DNA of 64,000 bases, taken from contig NZ_AP019309.1 of assembly GCF_003925875.1 (NCBI RefSeq), positions 2,790,001 to 2,854,000 on the forward strand, in the 5' to 3' direction. Both the position numbers and the translations under genes were made by a program. The notes below the pieces were generated by a model, which saw only the letters and a list, made by a program, of their open reading frames with translations, was not told where the DNA came from and did not search any database. Source of the DNA: Intestinibaculum porci (GTDB lineage Bacteria; Bacillota_I; Bacilli_A; Erysipelotrichales; Coprobacillaceae). Below, one piece after another: positions 51,215 through 61,715 of this stretch (positions within the stretch are counted from its first letter, which is position 1; each line of letters begins with the position of its first letter).

Positions 51215-52850
51215 AAGACCCTCCTAGCTTACGTTTGATGATCGTGATGTCCCCATCGCGATAAACGGAATTGATAAAGACATCGTAATCGTGAGAAACA
51301 TCTGGATAATCTTTATTTTCCGCAAAGCTATGCCATCTTGTCTCTTTCCGCGCCGCTAAGTGAGCGATCACTGAGAGGCAGACAACCAAACGTTCTTTTA
51401 ATTCATATATTCTTAATAAGTCATCCGTATTTTTGGCGACTAACTGATCAGATAGCGGAATCAGTTCCTGGATATGGGCTTTCGCTAACGTAAGTGACGC
51501 TTCATTATACTGATAGTAACTGCCAATCCCACCAGCATACTGATCCATGATCTTCTGCATCGTTTCTTCTAAATCATCGACGCTAAATAACGCTTCTTGA
51601 TTGGTAAAGAAATGTTCGTATTCCTGATCATCAAAAGAGACATGCAAAGGCAAAGATAATGAGGATAAATCCTGCAGGATGGTCTCCGCCGCGATCTCTC
51701 CTTCCGCTAAGCCGCCGGTGACATATTTCTGTGGCGCGCCGCCGGCTACATCCCCAGCCGCGTAGAGCCCTGTAAGCGTGGTGCGACGCTTATTATCAAT
51801 CCAGTAGCCGCTAGCGGTATGACCGCCGACAATATAAGGTTCGGTGCCTTGAATTTCCACGTTCCGCTTGCTTGGGCCAATGCCCGCTTCTAACCATTTC
51901 AGCGTCTGACTTGGCGCCATGTTGAGGTAAGCCTTATAGAGATCTTCTTCCGCTTCCGAAGAAATCCCCTTTGTCCCCAGGTAACAAGGGCCGCGTCCTT
52001 CCAAAGTTTCATTCACCGTGCCATAAAGACGCTGAGAGGTTGTTAAACCATACTTCGTTTCATAGATTTCGCCTTTACTGTTTAACTGTTTCGCGCCAAC
52101 GCCCTGCGCAATCGTCCCCGTAGGAGCGATCGTATCTTTACAGCGTAAAGCAATAAAACGCATTTCGAAGGTCGTCATCTCGGCGCCATTGAGAATCCCC
52201 ATCGCATAACCGGCACCGGTATTAAATGGCGGATACCACATCTTATGACGAGAGAAGCCAGGATTATTGGGACGATAGAGGCCGCTCGCTCCGCCGGTCG
52301 CAATCAACGTCGCTTTGGCTTTGATGACATAGGCTTTCTTTTCATTAACATCAAAGCCATAAGCGCCCTTTACAGCCCCATCTTCCATCAGATAATTGGT
52401 AATATTGACATGATTGATAACTTTGATATGCGGATCTTTCACCATCGAAGCGAGGATCGGTTTGATGTTTTCCCCATTAATTTTGATATTCCGATTTCCT
52501 CTTGTGACATAGTCGCCATTTTCATCTTTCAAAATGACTAAACCATGATCTTCTAATTCCTTAACCGTCTGATTGACCCGTTCACACATCGATAACAGTA
52601 AGTCTTCCCGCGCGATGCCATGGGCATCTTTCATCGCATAATCGACATAGAATTGGGGATCATGCCTTTTGGTGATATAACAGTTAATCGCATTGACGCC
52701 GGCAGCTAAACAGCCAGAGCGTTTGATGTTGGCCTTTTCGGCGATGATCACCTGGACATCGGACTTTTTCGCTAACGTATACGCCGCATAGCAGCCGGCC
52801 GTGCCGCCGCCGATAATGAGTACATCGGTTTCTAATATTTCTCTTTCCAT
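51204..52850 (-). CDS. aprA: AprA-like adenylylsulfate (APS) reductase flavoprotein subunit
   Basis: A 548-residue FAD protein of the fumarate-reductase/AprA family: FAD loop VLIIGGGTAGCYAAY, AEKANIKRSGCLAAGVNAIN, LIATGGASGLYRPNN, FEMRFIALRCKDT, GGHTASGYWID and LYAAGDVAGGAPQKYV. The RSGCLAAGVNAIN and GLYRPNN stretches point to AprA, not succinate dehydrogenase. It reduces APS to sulfite and AMP. The enzyme is usually linked to dissimilatory sulfate reduction; here it lies among importer, activation and methionine genes, implying an assimilatory role. Confidence 0.88.
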   Translation of the reverse strand: MEREILETDVLIIGGGTAGCYAAYTLAKKSDVQVIIAEKANIKRSGCLAAGVNAINCYITKRHDPQFYVDYAMKDAHGIAREDLLLSMCERVNQTVKELEDHGLVILKDENGDYVTRGNRNIKINGENIKPILASMVKDPHIKVINHVNITNYLMEDGAVKGAYGFDVNEKKAYVIKAKATLIATGGASGLYRPNNPGFSRHKMWYPPFNTGAGYAMGILNGAEMTTFEMRFIALRCKDTIAPTGTIAQGVGAKQLNSKGEIYETKYGLTTSQRLYGTVNETLEGRGPCYLGTKGISSEAEEDLYKAYLNMAPSQTLKWLEAGIGPSKRNVEIQGTEPYIVGGHTASGYWIDNKRRTTLTGLYAAGDVAGGAPQKYVTGGLAEGEIAAETILQDLSSLSLPLHVSFDDQEYEHFFTNQEALFSVDDLEETMQKIMDQYAGGIGSYYQYNEASLTLAKAHIQELIPLSDQLVAKNTDDLLRIYELKERLVVCLSVIAHLAARKETRWHSFAENKDYPDVSHDYDVFINSVYRDGDITIIKRKLGGSYEH

Positions 52851-52859
52851 AAACTCCTC

Positions 52860-53930
52860 CTAAATAACAACGGATTCATCTGTCGTGATATTCGGATTAC
52901 AGATGACTTGTAAGGTATTATGTTCACCATAGACAAACAGACGATAAATAAGCACTTTCACCGCTTCACCGACTTCTAACATCGCCTCTTCGACCTGTCT
53001 GGTGCCGGTGATCTCCTGCCCTTTAACCGTAATGGTATATTCAATCTCTTTTCCTCTAAATAACCGTTTCTTGACGATCCCGTCTTCCACAGCATTGATA
53101 TATTTGATGTATTCCCCCGCTTTATAGATCGCTATATTTTCACTGCGCAAAACCGCCTGATGGGCCTTTAAATCTTCAAAGCCTTTGAAGCGGCCCGGCT
53201 GATGAATGCGGTTAGGATGCCCGATAAATTCCACTACGAAACTGCTTTCTGGCTGTTTATAAATAGCGATCGGACTGCCTTTTTGTTCAATCCGGCCATG
53301 ATTGGTAACGATAATTTCATCAGCCACTTCAATCGCTTCTTCCTGATCATGCGTCACAAAGATACTCGTAATTCCGACTTTGCGAATCATCTCTTTAAGC
53401 CAGGTTCGCAGTTCAATACGGACTTTCGCATCGATCGCCGCAAACGGTTCATCGAGTAAAAGCAATTCTGGATTGGGGGCTAAAGCGCGGGCAAAAGCGA
53501 CACGCTGACGCTGTCCGCCGGAAAGCTCATAAGGATAACGATTGCCGAGCCCTTCTAAGTTCACGAGTTTTAATAACTCCTGCACCCGCTCATCGATCTC
53601 TTTGCGTTTCCACTTAGCCACCTTTAAGCCAAAAGCGATATTGTCATAGACAGTCATATAGCGAAAGAGCGCATAGTTCTGAAAGACAAAGCCAATCCCG
53701 CGCTTGGCAGCGGGGATATCATTGACTTTCTTGCCATCAATGAGAATCTCTCCGCTATCGGCATTCTCTAAACCGGCAATCATTCTCAGGATCGTGGTTT
53801 TCCCGGATCCTGAAGGACCTAATAATGCAATCAGCTGTCCTTTCTGAATAGAAAAGGAAATATCATCACTGGCTTTATAATCGTTATACATTTTATTGAT
53901 ATGACGTAATTCAACATAGCTTTGATCCAT
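52860..53930 (-). CDS. cysA: Sulfate/thiosulfate ABC transporter ATP-binding protein
   Basis: A 356-residue ATPase with Walker A LLGPSGSGKTTILR, Q-loop FVFQNYALF, signature YELSGGQRQRVAFARAL, Walker B LLLLDEPFAAID and a C-terminal regulatory extension from about residue 235. FVVEFIGHPNRIH is typical of CysA. It works with the two permeases and binding protein encoded just upstream. Confidence 0.93.
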   Translation of the reverse strand: MDQSYVELRHINKMYNDYKASDDISFSIQKGQLIALLGPSGSGKTTILRMIAGLENADSGEILIDGKKVNDIPAAKRGIGFVFQNYALFRYMTVYDNIAFGLKVAKWKRKEIDERVQELLKLVNLEGLGNRYPYELSGGQRQRVAFARALAPNPELLLLDEPFAAIDAKVRIELRTWLKEMIRKVGITSIFVTHDQEEAIEVADEIIVTNHGRIEQKGSPIAIYKQPESSFVVEFIGHPNRIHQPGRFKGFEDLKAHQAVLRSENIAIYKAGEYIKYINAVEDGIVKKRLFRGKEIEYTITVKGQEITGTRQVEEAMLEVGEAVKVLIYRLFVYGEHNTLQVICNPNITTDESVVI

Positions 53931-54734
53931 TTAGAGATCCCCCTTTCGCAGCGCAATCAGCTGCCTGAAAAATAACATGATGAGGGCCATAAAGACGAGC
54001 ACGCTTGATAAAGCAAAGGCGCCAACGAAATCATACCCCTGATATAAGAATTCGATATATAAAGGCATCGTCATCGTCTTGCCAAGCAAATGACCGGAAA
54101 TAATTGAGACCGCGCCAAATTCTCCCATCGCTCTGGCCATCGTTAAAACGATGCCATAAAGAAGCAGTCCTTTCACCTGTGGGTAGGTGATCTTCTTAAA
54201 GATCGTCCAGGCGCTTGCGCCCATCAAAGCAGCGGCTTCTTCTTCATCAGTGCCGCGCGTATTTAAGACAGGGATGATTTCCCTTGAGACAAAAGGAAAG
54301 GTCACGAAAATTGTGACTAACACAATCCCTAAAGGAGCAAACATTACTTCTAAATTAAGCTTCTCCAATAGCGAATAAAGAATACTCTGACGCCCATACG
54401 TCAGGACATAGACAAGTCCGCCAACAACAGGTGAAATCGTTAATGGTAAATCAATGAGTGCTGAGATGACTCGTTTGCCTTTAAATTGATAACGCGTTAG
54501 TAAGTTAGAGGCGAGCAAACCGAAGAGCGTATTAACGAGGACACAGATGACAGACACGACTAATGTCAGCACAATGGCATCGATCGCATAAGTCGTGAAG
54601 ACGGCCTGCGAAAAGGTTTTCCAGCCTTTTGAAAAAGCGGTCCCCAGGCAATAAAGCAAGGGCAATATCAGCATGAAAAAGACAAAGAGATACGTTATCA
54701 AAATAAGTATTTTTGCGGTTTTAGATTTTTTCAT
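53931..54734 (-). CDS. cysW: Sulfate ABC transporter permease
   Basis: A 267-residue permease with six membrane segments and the EAA loop EEEAAALMGASAWTIFKKIT about residue 162. LPLTISPVVGGLVYVLTYG and ARAMGEFGAVSIISGHLLGKT are characteristic of CysW. Its stop adjoins the cysA start and it begins 12 bases after cysT. Confidence 0.93.
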   Translation of the reverse strand: MKKSKTAKILILITYLFVFFMLILPLLYCLGTAFSKGWKTFSQAVFTTYAIDAIVLTLVVSVICVLVNTLFGLLASNLLTRYQFKGKRVISALIDLPLTISPVVGGLVYVLTYGRQSILYSLLEKLNLEVMFAPLGIVLVTIFVTFPFVSREIIPVLNTRGTDEEEAAALMGASAWTIFKKITYPQVKGLLLYGIVLTMARAMGEFGAVSIISGHLLGKTMTMPLYIEFLYQGYDFVGAFALSSVLVFMALIMLFFRQLIALRKGDL

Positions 54735-54746
54735 AAGCGCACCTCC

Positions 54747-55574
54747 TTAAATCGTTGCTTTGACGCTTTCTTTTGACTGTATAAAAGCATTTAAGAATAA
54801 AATGAGAAATGACATGGCTAACATGACTAACGCAATCGCTGTAGCACTAGCATAATCGAATGACTGCAGTTTACTCATCACGAGAATCGCGGTGATTTCG
54901 GTTTTAAAGGGCTGATTGCCGGCGATAAAGACAACCGCGCCATATTCCCCGATACCGCGGGCAAAGCTCATGGTCACGCCGCTGACTAAAGCAGGAAAGA
55001 TTTCTGGTAAAAGAACATGGCGAAAGGTATAGCCTTCATCCGCTCCCAGCATTTCCGCCGCTTCCTCATAGGCATGATCAATCTTTTCTAAAACTGGCTG
55101 CAGGGTTCTCACGACAAAGGGAAAACCGACAAAGATTAAGGCAACGATCATCCCTAAGCGGGTATATGCAATCTTAATTCCAAAAAGACCGGCAAACTGT
55201 CCGACGATCCCATGCCTGCTTGTCAGATAAGCTAAGGAAATTCCCGCCACCGCCGTCGGTAAGGCAAAGGGCAATTCAATGACGCTATTGACGAAGCTTT
55301 TAAAAGGAAAGTCATAACGGACTAACACCCAGGCGACGATCAAGCCCATCACCCCATTGACCAGGGCGGCGATCAAAGCTGTTTCTAAAGTTACGCCGTA
55401 ACTAGCCATCACCCGCGCATCCGTCACAATCTTCACAAATTCAGAAAAACTGATGTGTGAGGTGTAGATGATAATCGAACACAAGGGCATTAACACAACC
55501 AAGCTTAACATGATTATGGTGAGGGAAAAATTCACCCCAAAGCCAGGAATGACACGTTTATTTGTAGATTTCAT
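54747..55574 (-). CDS. cysT: Sulfate ABC transporter permease
   Basis: A 275-residue permease from ATG 55574, 7 bases after GGGGG. Six membrane segments, ELPFALPTAVAGISLAYLTS and the EAA loop YEEAAEMLGADEGYTFRHVL, followed by SFARGIGEYGAVVFIAGN, match CysT/CysU. The start lies 17 bases inside the end of the binding-protein gene, so the two are coupled. Confidence 0.93.
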   Translation of the reverse strand: MKSTNKRVIPGFGVNFSLTIIMLSLVVLMPLCSIIIYTSHISFSEFVKIVTDARVMASYGVTLETALIAALVNGVMGLIVAWVLVRYDFPFKSFVNSVIELPFALPTAVAGISLAYLTSRHGIVGQFAGLFGIKIAYTRLGMIVALIFVGFPFVVRTLQPVLEKIDHAYEEAAEMLGADEGYTFRHVLLPEIFPALVSGVTMSFARGIGEYGAVVFIAGNQPFKTEITAILVMSKLQSFDYASATAIALVMLAMSFLILFLNAFIQSKESVKATI

Positions 55575-56589
55575 CAAAATACCCCCCATCCTGAAAATGG
55601 ACTTTCGTTGCTTTTGCCCAGCCGCCAAAATGCTCAATCGTTGTCATCGAAAGATCATCGACAATCCAGCATTTCGTTAATTTTTTAATGGTATGGCTTT
55701 GATGCGTCGCGCGCTGCTTTTGATAAATCGTTTGATTCACCGGACGATAATAATTTTGCGCAATCAGACGCTGCGCCGAGGCACTATAAAGATGTTTGAT
55801 ATAGACATTAGCCACCTTGCGCGTGCCTTTTTCTTTAACAACTTCATCGACTAACGCCACTGTTGGCTGACATAAAATACTGGCGCTAGGAATAATCATT
55901 TCATAATCCCCAGGATTTTCTTTCATCGTTAAATAGGCTTCATTTTCCCAGGTTATCAAAACATCCCCTTCACCGTTTTCACAGAAAGTGGTTGTGGAAG
56001 CCCTTGAGCCAGAATCTAAGACCAACACGTTATGATACAAAGCTTTCATCTGTTTTTTGATCTGCGTCACCCTTAACCCTTGTTTTTCAAACGCATACCA
56101 GGCTGCCAGATAGTTCCAGCGGGCCCCGCCGCTCGTTTTCGGATTAGGGGTAATGACACCGACATTCTTTTTCGTTAAGTCCTGCCAGTCATGAATCTTT
56201 TTGGGATTGCCTTTTCTTACTAAAAAGACGATCGTTGATGTATAAGGTGCTGACTGATGCGGATAATGGTGCATATATCCTTGTTTGATTAAGCCGCTTT
56301 TCATGAGCGTATCCACATCACTTTGAACCGCTAAGGAGACAACATCACCTTTAAGACCATTATCGACTTCTAAGGCCTGTTTACCGCTGCCGCCATGGGA
56401 CTGCACCACGGTTACAGCCTGGTGATACGTTTTCTGATAATAGTGGATAAACTGCTTATTATATGCACTGTATAATTCTCTTGTCGGATCATAGGAGACA
56501 TTAGTGATCGACAATTTTTGCGTTTTCTGACAGCCGCTTAAGCTTGCCATCATCACAAAGCAGGTAACGATATATTTCAAGAATTTCAT
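55558..56589 (-). CDS. sbp: Sulfate-binding lipoprotein
   Basis: A 343-residue binding protein from ATG 56589, 8 bases after AAGGAG. It has a lipoprotein signal with lipobox ASLSGC (Cys about 20) and the Sbp/CysP features NVSYDPTRELY, QSHGGSGKQA, NPKTSGGARWNYLAAW, LDSGSRASTTTF and GEGDVLITWENEA. It is the first gene of the sulfate operon. The promoter region upstream has a TATCAT-like -10 and no clear -35, which suits activator control. Confidence 0.93.
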   Translation of the reverse strand: MKFLKYIVTCFVMMASLSGCQKTQKLSITNVSYDPTRELYSAYNKQFIHYYQKTYHQAVTVVQSHGGSGKQALEVDNGLKGDVVSLAVQSDVDTLMKSGLIKQGYMHHYPHQSAPYTSTIVFLVRKGNPKKIHDWQDLTKKNVGVITPNPKTSGGARWNYLAAWYAFEKQGLRVTQIKKQMKALYHNVLVLDSGSRASTTTFCENGEGDVLITWENEAYLTMKENPGDYEMIIPSASILCQPTVALVDEVVKEKGTRKVANVYIKHLYSASAQRLIAQNYYRPVNQTIYQKQRATHQSHTIKKLTKCWIVDDLSMTTIEHFGGWAKATKVHFQDGGYFDEIYK

Positions 56590-56664
56590 TGTCTTCACTC
56601 CTTCCTATTTTCCTACTGTTTTATTGTGTTTATGATAGCACAAAAGGAGAATACGGTGTTCTAT

Positions 56665-56711
56665 GAAAAAAAGAGAGCCAGTCATAAAATAATTTTATAA
56701 CTGACTCTCAT
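56665..56711 (-). terminator. Terminator of the 64-residue gene
   Basis: Minus-strand stem of about 17 pairs (GAGAGTCAGTTATAAAA against TTTTATGACTGGCTCTC) with seven T after it. It also insulates the sulfur operon from upstream transcription. Confidence 0.88.
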
Positions 56712-56736
56712 TACCTCATAAATTGTCGACGCTTCA

Positions 56737-56931
56737 TTATAAATCACTATTCGTGAGTTCTTCGTTTTCGTAAGTTGTTCGCTTTGACTGATCTTTTTTG
56801 ACTTCCCCAGCATCAAACTTTACGACCTTAGGTGTGTCTGAAGATGTATCAAATAAATTGACGCCTAAAGACCATTCTTCTAATTCTTTTTCTTTAGTAT
56901 CTTCATCTTTTGCTTTTACTTTAATAGCCAT
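56737..56931 (-). CDS. Small charged hypothetical protein
   Basis: A 64-residue hydrophilic protein rich in Lys, Glu and Asp (VKAKDEDTKEKELEEWSLGV), probably partly disordered. GAGAGGGG lies upstream of the ATG and a strong terminator follows, so it looks like a real single-gene unit. No family is recognised. Confidence 0.55.
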   Translation of the reverse strand: MAIKVKAKDEDTKEKELEEWSLGVNLFDTSSDTPKVVKFDAGEVKKDQSKRTTYENEELTNSDL

Positions 56932-57000
56932 ATGATTTCACCCCTCTCATCAATATTATACATAAGAGCTAATATCTTTCAAAGAAATTCTCTATTTAAA

Positions 57001-57029
57001 TTGAATATTAGTATCAAGGATGTTATAAT
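57001..57029 (+). promoter_or_regulatory. tRNA promoter
   Basis: TTGAAT, 17 bases, TATAAT, ending 20 bases before the tRNA. Confidence 0.8.
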
Positions 57030-57048
57030 AACTTAGCACTTGAAAAAA

Positions 57049-57123
57049 GCCGAAGTAGCTCCAATCGGTAGAGCAGCTCACTCGTAATGAGAAGGTTTGT
57101 GGGTTCGAGTCCCATCTTCGGCA
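57049..57123 (+). tRNA. tRNA-Thr (anticodon CGT)
   Basis: A cloverleaf can be drawn: acceptor GCCGAAG / CTTCGGC, D arm GCTC / GAGC, anticodon stem CTCA / TGAG around loop CTCGTAA (anticodon CGT, reading ACG), T arm GTGGG-TTCGAGT-CCCAT. The CCA end is encoded (57124-57126). A promoter precedes it and a terminator follows. Confidence 0.93.
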
Positions 57124-57134
57124 CCACTTGTTTA

Positions 57135-57161
57135 TGACCATCACGTTGTGATGGTTTTTTC
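57135..57161 (+). terminator. Terminator of the tRNA gene
   Basis: Stem ACCATCAC / GTGATGGT with loop GTT and six T. Confidence 0.88.
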
Positions 57162-57171
57162 TTATGTCAAA

Positions 57172-57195
57172 AGAAAACCTGGTCAAATGACCAGG

Positions 57196-57197
<2 letters not shown>
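57172..57197 (-). terminator. Terminator of the beta-glucoside operon
   Basis: Minus-strand stem AACCTGGTCA / TGACCAGGTT with a 2-base loop core and TTTTC after it, overlapping the bglA stop. Confidence 0.85.
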
Positions 57198-58665
<1,468 letters not shown>

Positions 58666-60567
58666 CTAGGCAATCACTTCCAGCATTTCTGCTTTCGCTG
58701 TGATCTTTCCTTTCTTTTTTATCATAACATCTTTAAATGCACTTGTATTGGTAATGACAACCGGCGTCTGAATTACGTAGCCTTCTTTCACTAACATGGC
58801 AAAATCCACCTCCATCAGCAGATCCCCCTGATTCACATGATCACCCTGTTTAATATGAGGTGTAAAGCCTTTGCCTTCAAGCTGAACAGTATTGAGACCA
58901 ATATGAATCAGAACTTCTACACCATCATCAGATGTTAAACCGATAGCATGCAGGGTTGGGAATAAAGTGGATACAGTTCCTGATACGGGTGCATAAATAG
59001 GTGTAGCTGAACTGATTGATGGCATAATACCACAGCCTTTTCCTAAAGCACCGCTGGCAAAAGCCGCATCTTTTAATTCTTCTAAAGCGATCACTTCGCC
59101 ATCCACAGGACTGTCGATGCTTGCATCACGTACTGTCTTGGTATCCTCTTTCGCGGAGTCGATCGCTGCTGCAGTGTCATCTTTCCATAAGAAATAAGTA
59201 AGAACAAAACCGATCACCATAGCCACAGCAATCCCAATGAGAACATTCATCATGCCTGATGCATCACCTTTTGGGGAGATATAGTTTGTCACACCAAAGA
59301 TACCTAAACCACCATAAATATAACATTTTGTGCCTAAAGCATTGATCAGACCGCCGGCTACACCGCCACCGATCATTGATGCGATAAATGGCGTTTTAGC
59401 TGGTAATGTGAAACCATAGATAGAAGGTTCAGTAACCCCGCATAAACCAGAAATAACAGCAGGTAATGCTAGATTCTTTCTCTTCTTATCCTTCATCTTC
59501 AGATACATCGCAAATAAAGCGGCGGTCTGGGCAAAAGAGGCACCAAAGAAACCAGTAAAGAGAATCGTATCATAGCCTAATTGTGATAAGTTGAGTAATC
59601 CGAGTGGTACTAAAGCCCAATGTAAGCCAAAGATGACTAATGCCTGCCAGAAGAAACCAACAACAGCACCGGTGGCAACTGGTGATGCTTTATATAACAT
59701 TGAAAAGAATCCTGATAATAAGTTGGTCAGTAAAGTGACAACTGGACCGATGATAAGGAAGCCTAAAGGTAAGGTAATCAGTAAGACAAAGAATGGCACA
59801 AAGAAATTCTGTAACATCTCCGGCACGATCTTTTTTGCAACTTTTTCAATCTTTGCAGCTAAGGCTGTAAGTAATAAAACAGGTACGACCGTTGACGTAT
59901 AATTACCGGCTAAGAAAGGAATGCCAGCAAATGTCTTATAGTATTTACCAAAGACTGGCAGTGTGCCTAACGCCTTGCCACTACTGAACGCACTCAACTG
60001 AATAGTTGGATAGCACAGGGCTAAACCGATGACCATCCCGATCATTGGATTCAGTTTGAATTTTTTAGCTGATGCAAAGCCTAAAGCAACTGGTAAGAAA
60101 TAGAAGATTGCATCTCCGGTCGCATTTAAGATCGCATACGTTCCCGTTGCACTATAGCTGCTCCCCATTAAAAAAGATAAGAGAGCATTGAGGCCCTTAA
60201 TAATACCTGCCGCACACATCACCCCTAAAATAGGTGAGAAGCAGCCAGAAATGATATCCATGAGTTTATTGAAAACACCTTTTGGTGCTTCTTCCTCTTC
60301 TTCAGCACCTTGTGCGGCAATACCAGCCACCGCACAGACATCTTCATACACATAAGGCACTTTATTGCCAATAACGACCTGGTACTGACCAGCTGAATGC
60401 ATGACAGTTACGACTTCATCCATAGCTTCAATCTTCTTATCATTCGCTTTACTTTCATCCTTTAAGCGAAATCTTAATCTCGTAATACAATGTGTGACAC
60501 TATTAATGTTTTCTGTTCCGCCAACTTCTTTGACGATTTCTTTTGCAAGTTGTTCATATTTTCCCAT
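58666..60567 (-). CDS. bglP: PTS beta-glucoside-specific enzyme IIBCA
   Basis: A 633-residue PTS permease. The IIB domain has the phosphorylated Cys in SVTHCITRLRF (about residue 26); a IIC domain of about ten membrane segments spans residues 100-460 (GVTEPSIYGFTLP is typical); the IIA domain at the C terminus has the active His in VEVLIHIGLNTVQLEG. The preferred ATG is 60567, 10 bases after GGAGG. It lies between the licT-type regulator gene and the hydrolase. Confidence 0.94.
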   Translation of the reverse strand: MGKYEQLAKEIVKEVGGTENINSVTHCITRLRFRLKDESKANDKKIEAMDEVVTVMHSAGQYQVVIGNKVPYVYEDVCAVAGIAAQGAEEEEEAPKGVFNKLMDIISGCFSPILGVMCAAGIIKGLNALLSFLMGSSYSATGTYAILNATGDAIFYFLPVALGFASAKKFKLNPMIGMVIGLALCYPTIQLSAFSSGKALGTLPVFGKYYKTFAGIPFLAGNYTSTVVPVLLLTALAAKIEKVAKKIVPEMLQNFFVPFFVLLITLPLGFLIIGPVVTLLTNLLSGFFSMLYKASPVATGAVVGFFWQALVIFGLHWALVPLGLLNLSQLGYDTILFTGFFGASFAQTAALFAMYLKMKDKKRKNLALPAVISGLCGVTEPSIYGFTLPAKTPFIASMIGGGVAGGLINALGTKCYIYGGLGIFGVTNYISPKGDASGMMNVLIGIAVAMVIGFVLTYFLWKDDTAAAIDSAKEDTKTVRDASIDSPVDGEVIALEELKDAAFASGALGKGCGIMPSISSATPIYAPVSGTVSTLFPTLHAIGLTSDDGVEVLIHIGLNTVQLEGKGFTPHIKQGDHVNQGDLLMEVDFAMLVKEGYVIQTPVVITNTSAFKDVMIKKKGKITAKAEMLEVIA

Positions 60568-60611
60568 TTTTCTTTTTCCTCCGTTAATCATGAACTTCAA
60601 TTCTTATACGA

Positions 60612-60639
60612 AGGTTTGGCCAACTCAATGTTACCATCC
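60612..60639 (-). promoter_or_regulatory. Weak candidate RAT site between regulator and bglP
   Basis: On the minus strand GGATGGTAACATTG is followed by GGCCAAACCT, partly like the BglG-family RNA antiterminator (RAT). No terminator hairpin is seen to overlap it, so its function is doubtful. Confidence 0.3.
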
Positions 60640-60692
60640 ATGAAAAACTTTAATCCTTACCCTTAGCCTCAACTCCTTTACACATCAAATAT

Positions 60693-61529
60693 CTATCCTT
60701 TCGTAATCAGTCGTTCAATATGAATCGTCAGATACATTTGTTCTTCTGATGAAAGATCATATTTATACGTTTTTTTGCAGTACACAGCAATCTTTTCAGT
60801 GCAGGCACTGGCTTCTTTATATTTCAATTTGATCAGATCATAAAGATCCTGATCACCCGTATCATCAAAAGTTTTCTTTTTAATTAAACGCTGAGCAAAA
60901 AAGCGCAAGTGTGTCATAAAGCGATAGTAATAAACGCTTTCGGTGTTAAATTCACGATGGAAACTATACTTGATGATATTCATCACTTCCTGCATGACCT
61001 TAGTGATATCATAGATATTTTCAATATTACCTTCAGAAAGTTCCGCATTAACAAAGTGCAAAGCAATAAAACCTGCTTCATCCTTAGGCAGTGCAACATC
61101 AAACTTTTCCTCAATCTTTTTTAAAGCATATTCACCAACTTCAAATTCATAAGGATAAAACTTTTCAATATCCCAAAGCAAAGCATTCTTTACTGTAATA
61201 CCATCTTTAAATCTTTTGATGGAACCATACATATGATCCGTTAAATCAATATTAATTTTTTCATCTAACTTATTACCGAGCGTGGTCTTGGCATAGTTAA
61301 TAATCTCCTGAGAGAGATCAATATATTCATAAGGAATCTCAGAAAAGAGATGAATATACATATCAAACGTTTTAGGGGTAGAGGATACAAATGTCTTATT
61401 GACTTTTGATTCATCAATTTCATCACCTGCATGTTTCGAGAAATAAATGCCTTTCCCCATTACAATCTTTTCTTGACCTTCACTTTCAATAATAGCCACA
61501 TTGTTATTGAGAACACGCTTAATTTCCAT
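60693..61529 (-). CDS. licT: BglG/LicT-family transcriptional antiterminator
   Basis: A 278-residue RNA-binding regulator: an N-terminal CAT domain (MEIKRVLNNNVAIIES, MGKGIYFSKHAGDEID) followed by two PTS regulation domains. The regulatory histidines are in place: LTDHMYGSIKRF and FIALHFVNAE in PRD1, FMTHLRFFAQRL and LTIHIERL in PRD2. It should be phosphorylated by the PTS and open transcription of its own operon when beta-glucosides are present. Confidence 0.93.
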   Translation of the reverse strand: MEIKRVLNNNVAIIESEGQEKIVMGKGIYFSKHAGDEIDESKVNKTFVSSTPKTFDMYIHLFSEIPYEYIDLSQEIINYAKTTLGNKLDEKINIDLTDHMYGSIKRFKDGITVKNALLWDIEKFYPYEFEVGEYALKKIEEKFDVALPKDEAGFIALHFVNAELSEGNIENIYDITKVMQEVMNIIKYSFHREFNTESVYYYRFMTHLRFFAQRLIKKKTFDDTGDQDLYDLIKLKYKEASACTEKIAVYCKKTYKYDLSSEEQMYLTIHIERLITKG

Positions 61530-61545
61530 CTATATCTCCTTTCCA

Positions 61546-61643
61546 AAAGAAAAATACCTACAAACACCTAAAATCTGCATACGAAAAGAATCATAGACAC
61601 ATTCTATTTGTTTATAGGTATAGCTCTTTCGATTACTATCCTT
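61546..61643 (-). promoter_or_regulatory. RAT-terminator leader of the beta-glucoside operon
   Basis: The minus strand reads AAGGATAGTAATCGAAAGAG then CTATACC (61643-61617), similar to the RAT hairpin bound by LicT/BglG proteins. Its 3' part overlaps the 5' arm of a terminator: ATACCTATAAAC (61621-61610) pairs with GTTTGTAGGTAT (61565-61554), followed by TTTTCTTTT. Mutually exclusive folds of this kind are how BglG-family antitermination works. Confidence 0.6.
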
Positions 61644-61658
61644 GCAGGCATTACTTTA

Positions 61659-61673
61659 TCATAACGCTTTCAT
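61659..61673 (-). promoter_or_regulatory. Candidate cre (CcpA) site
   Basis: The minus strand reads ATGAAAGCGTTATGA, one mismatch from the catabolite-responsive element consensus WTGNAANCGNWNNCW, at the expected promoter position before the licT leader. Confidence 0.5.
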
Positions 61674-61715
61674 CTTTGCAACAACTTTTTAAGCGTTTTC
61701 AAAAGAAATGTCATA

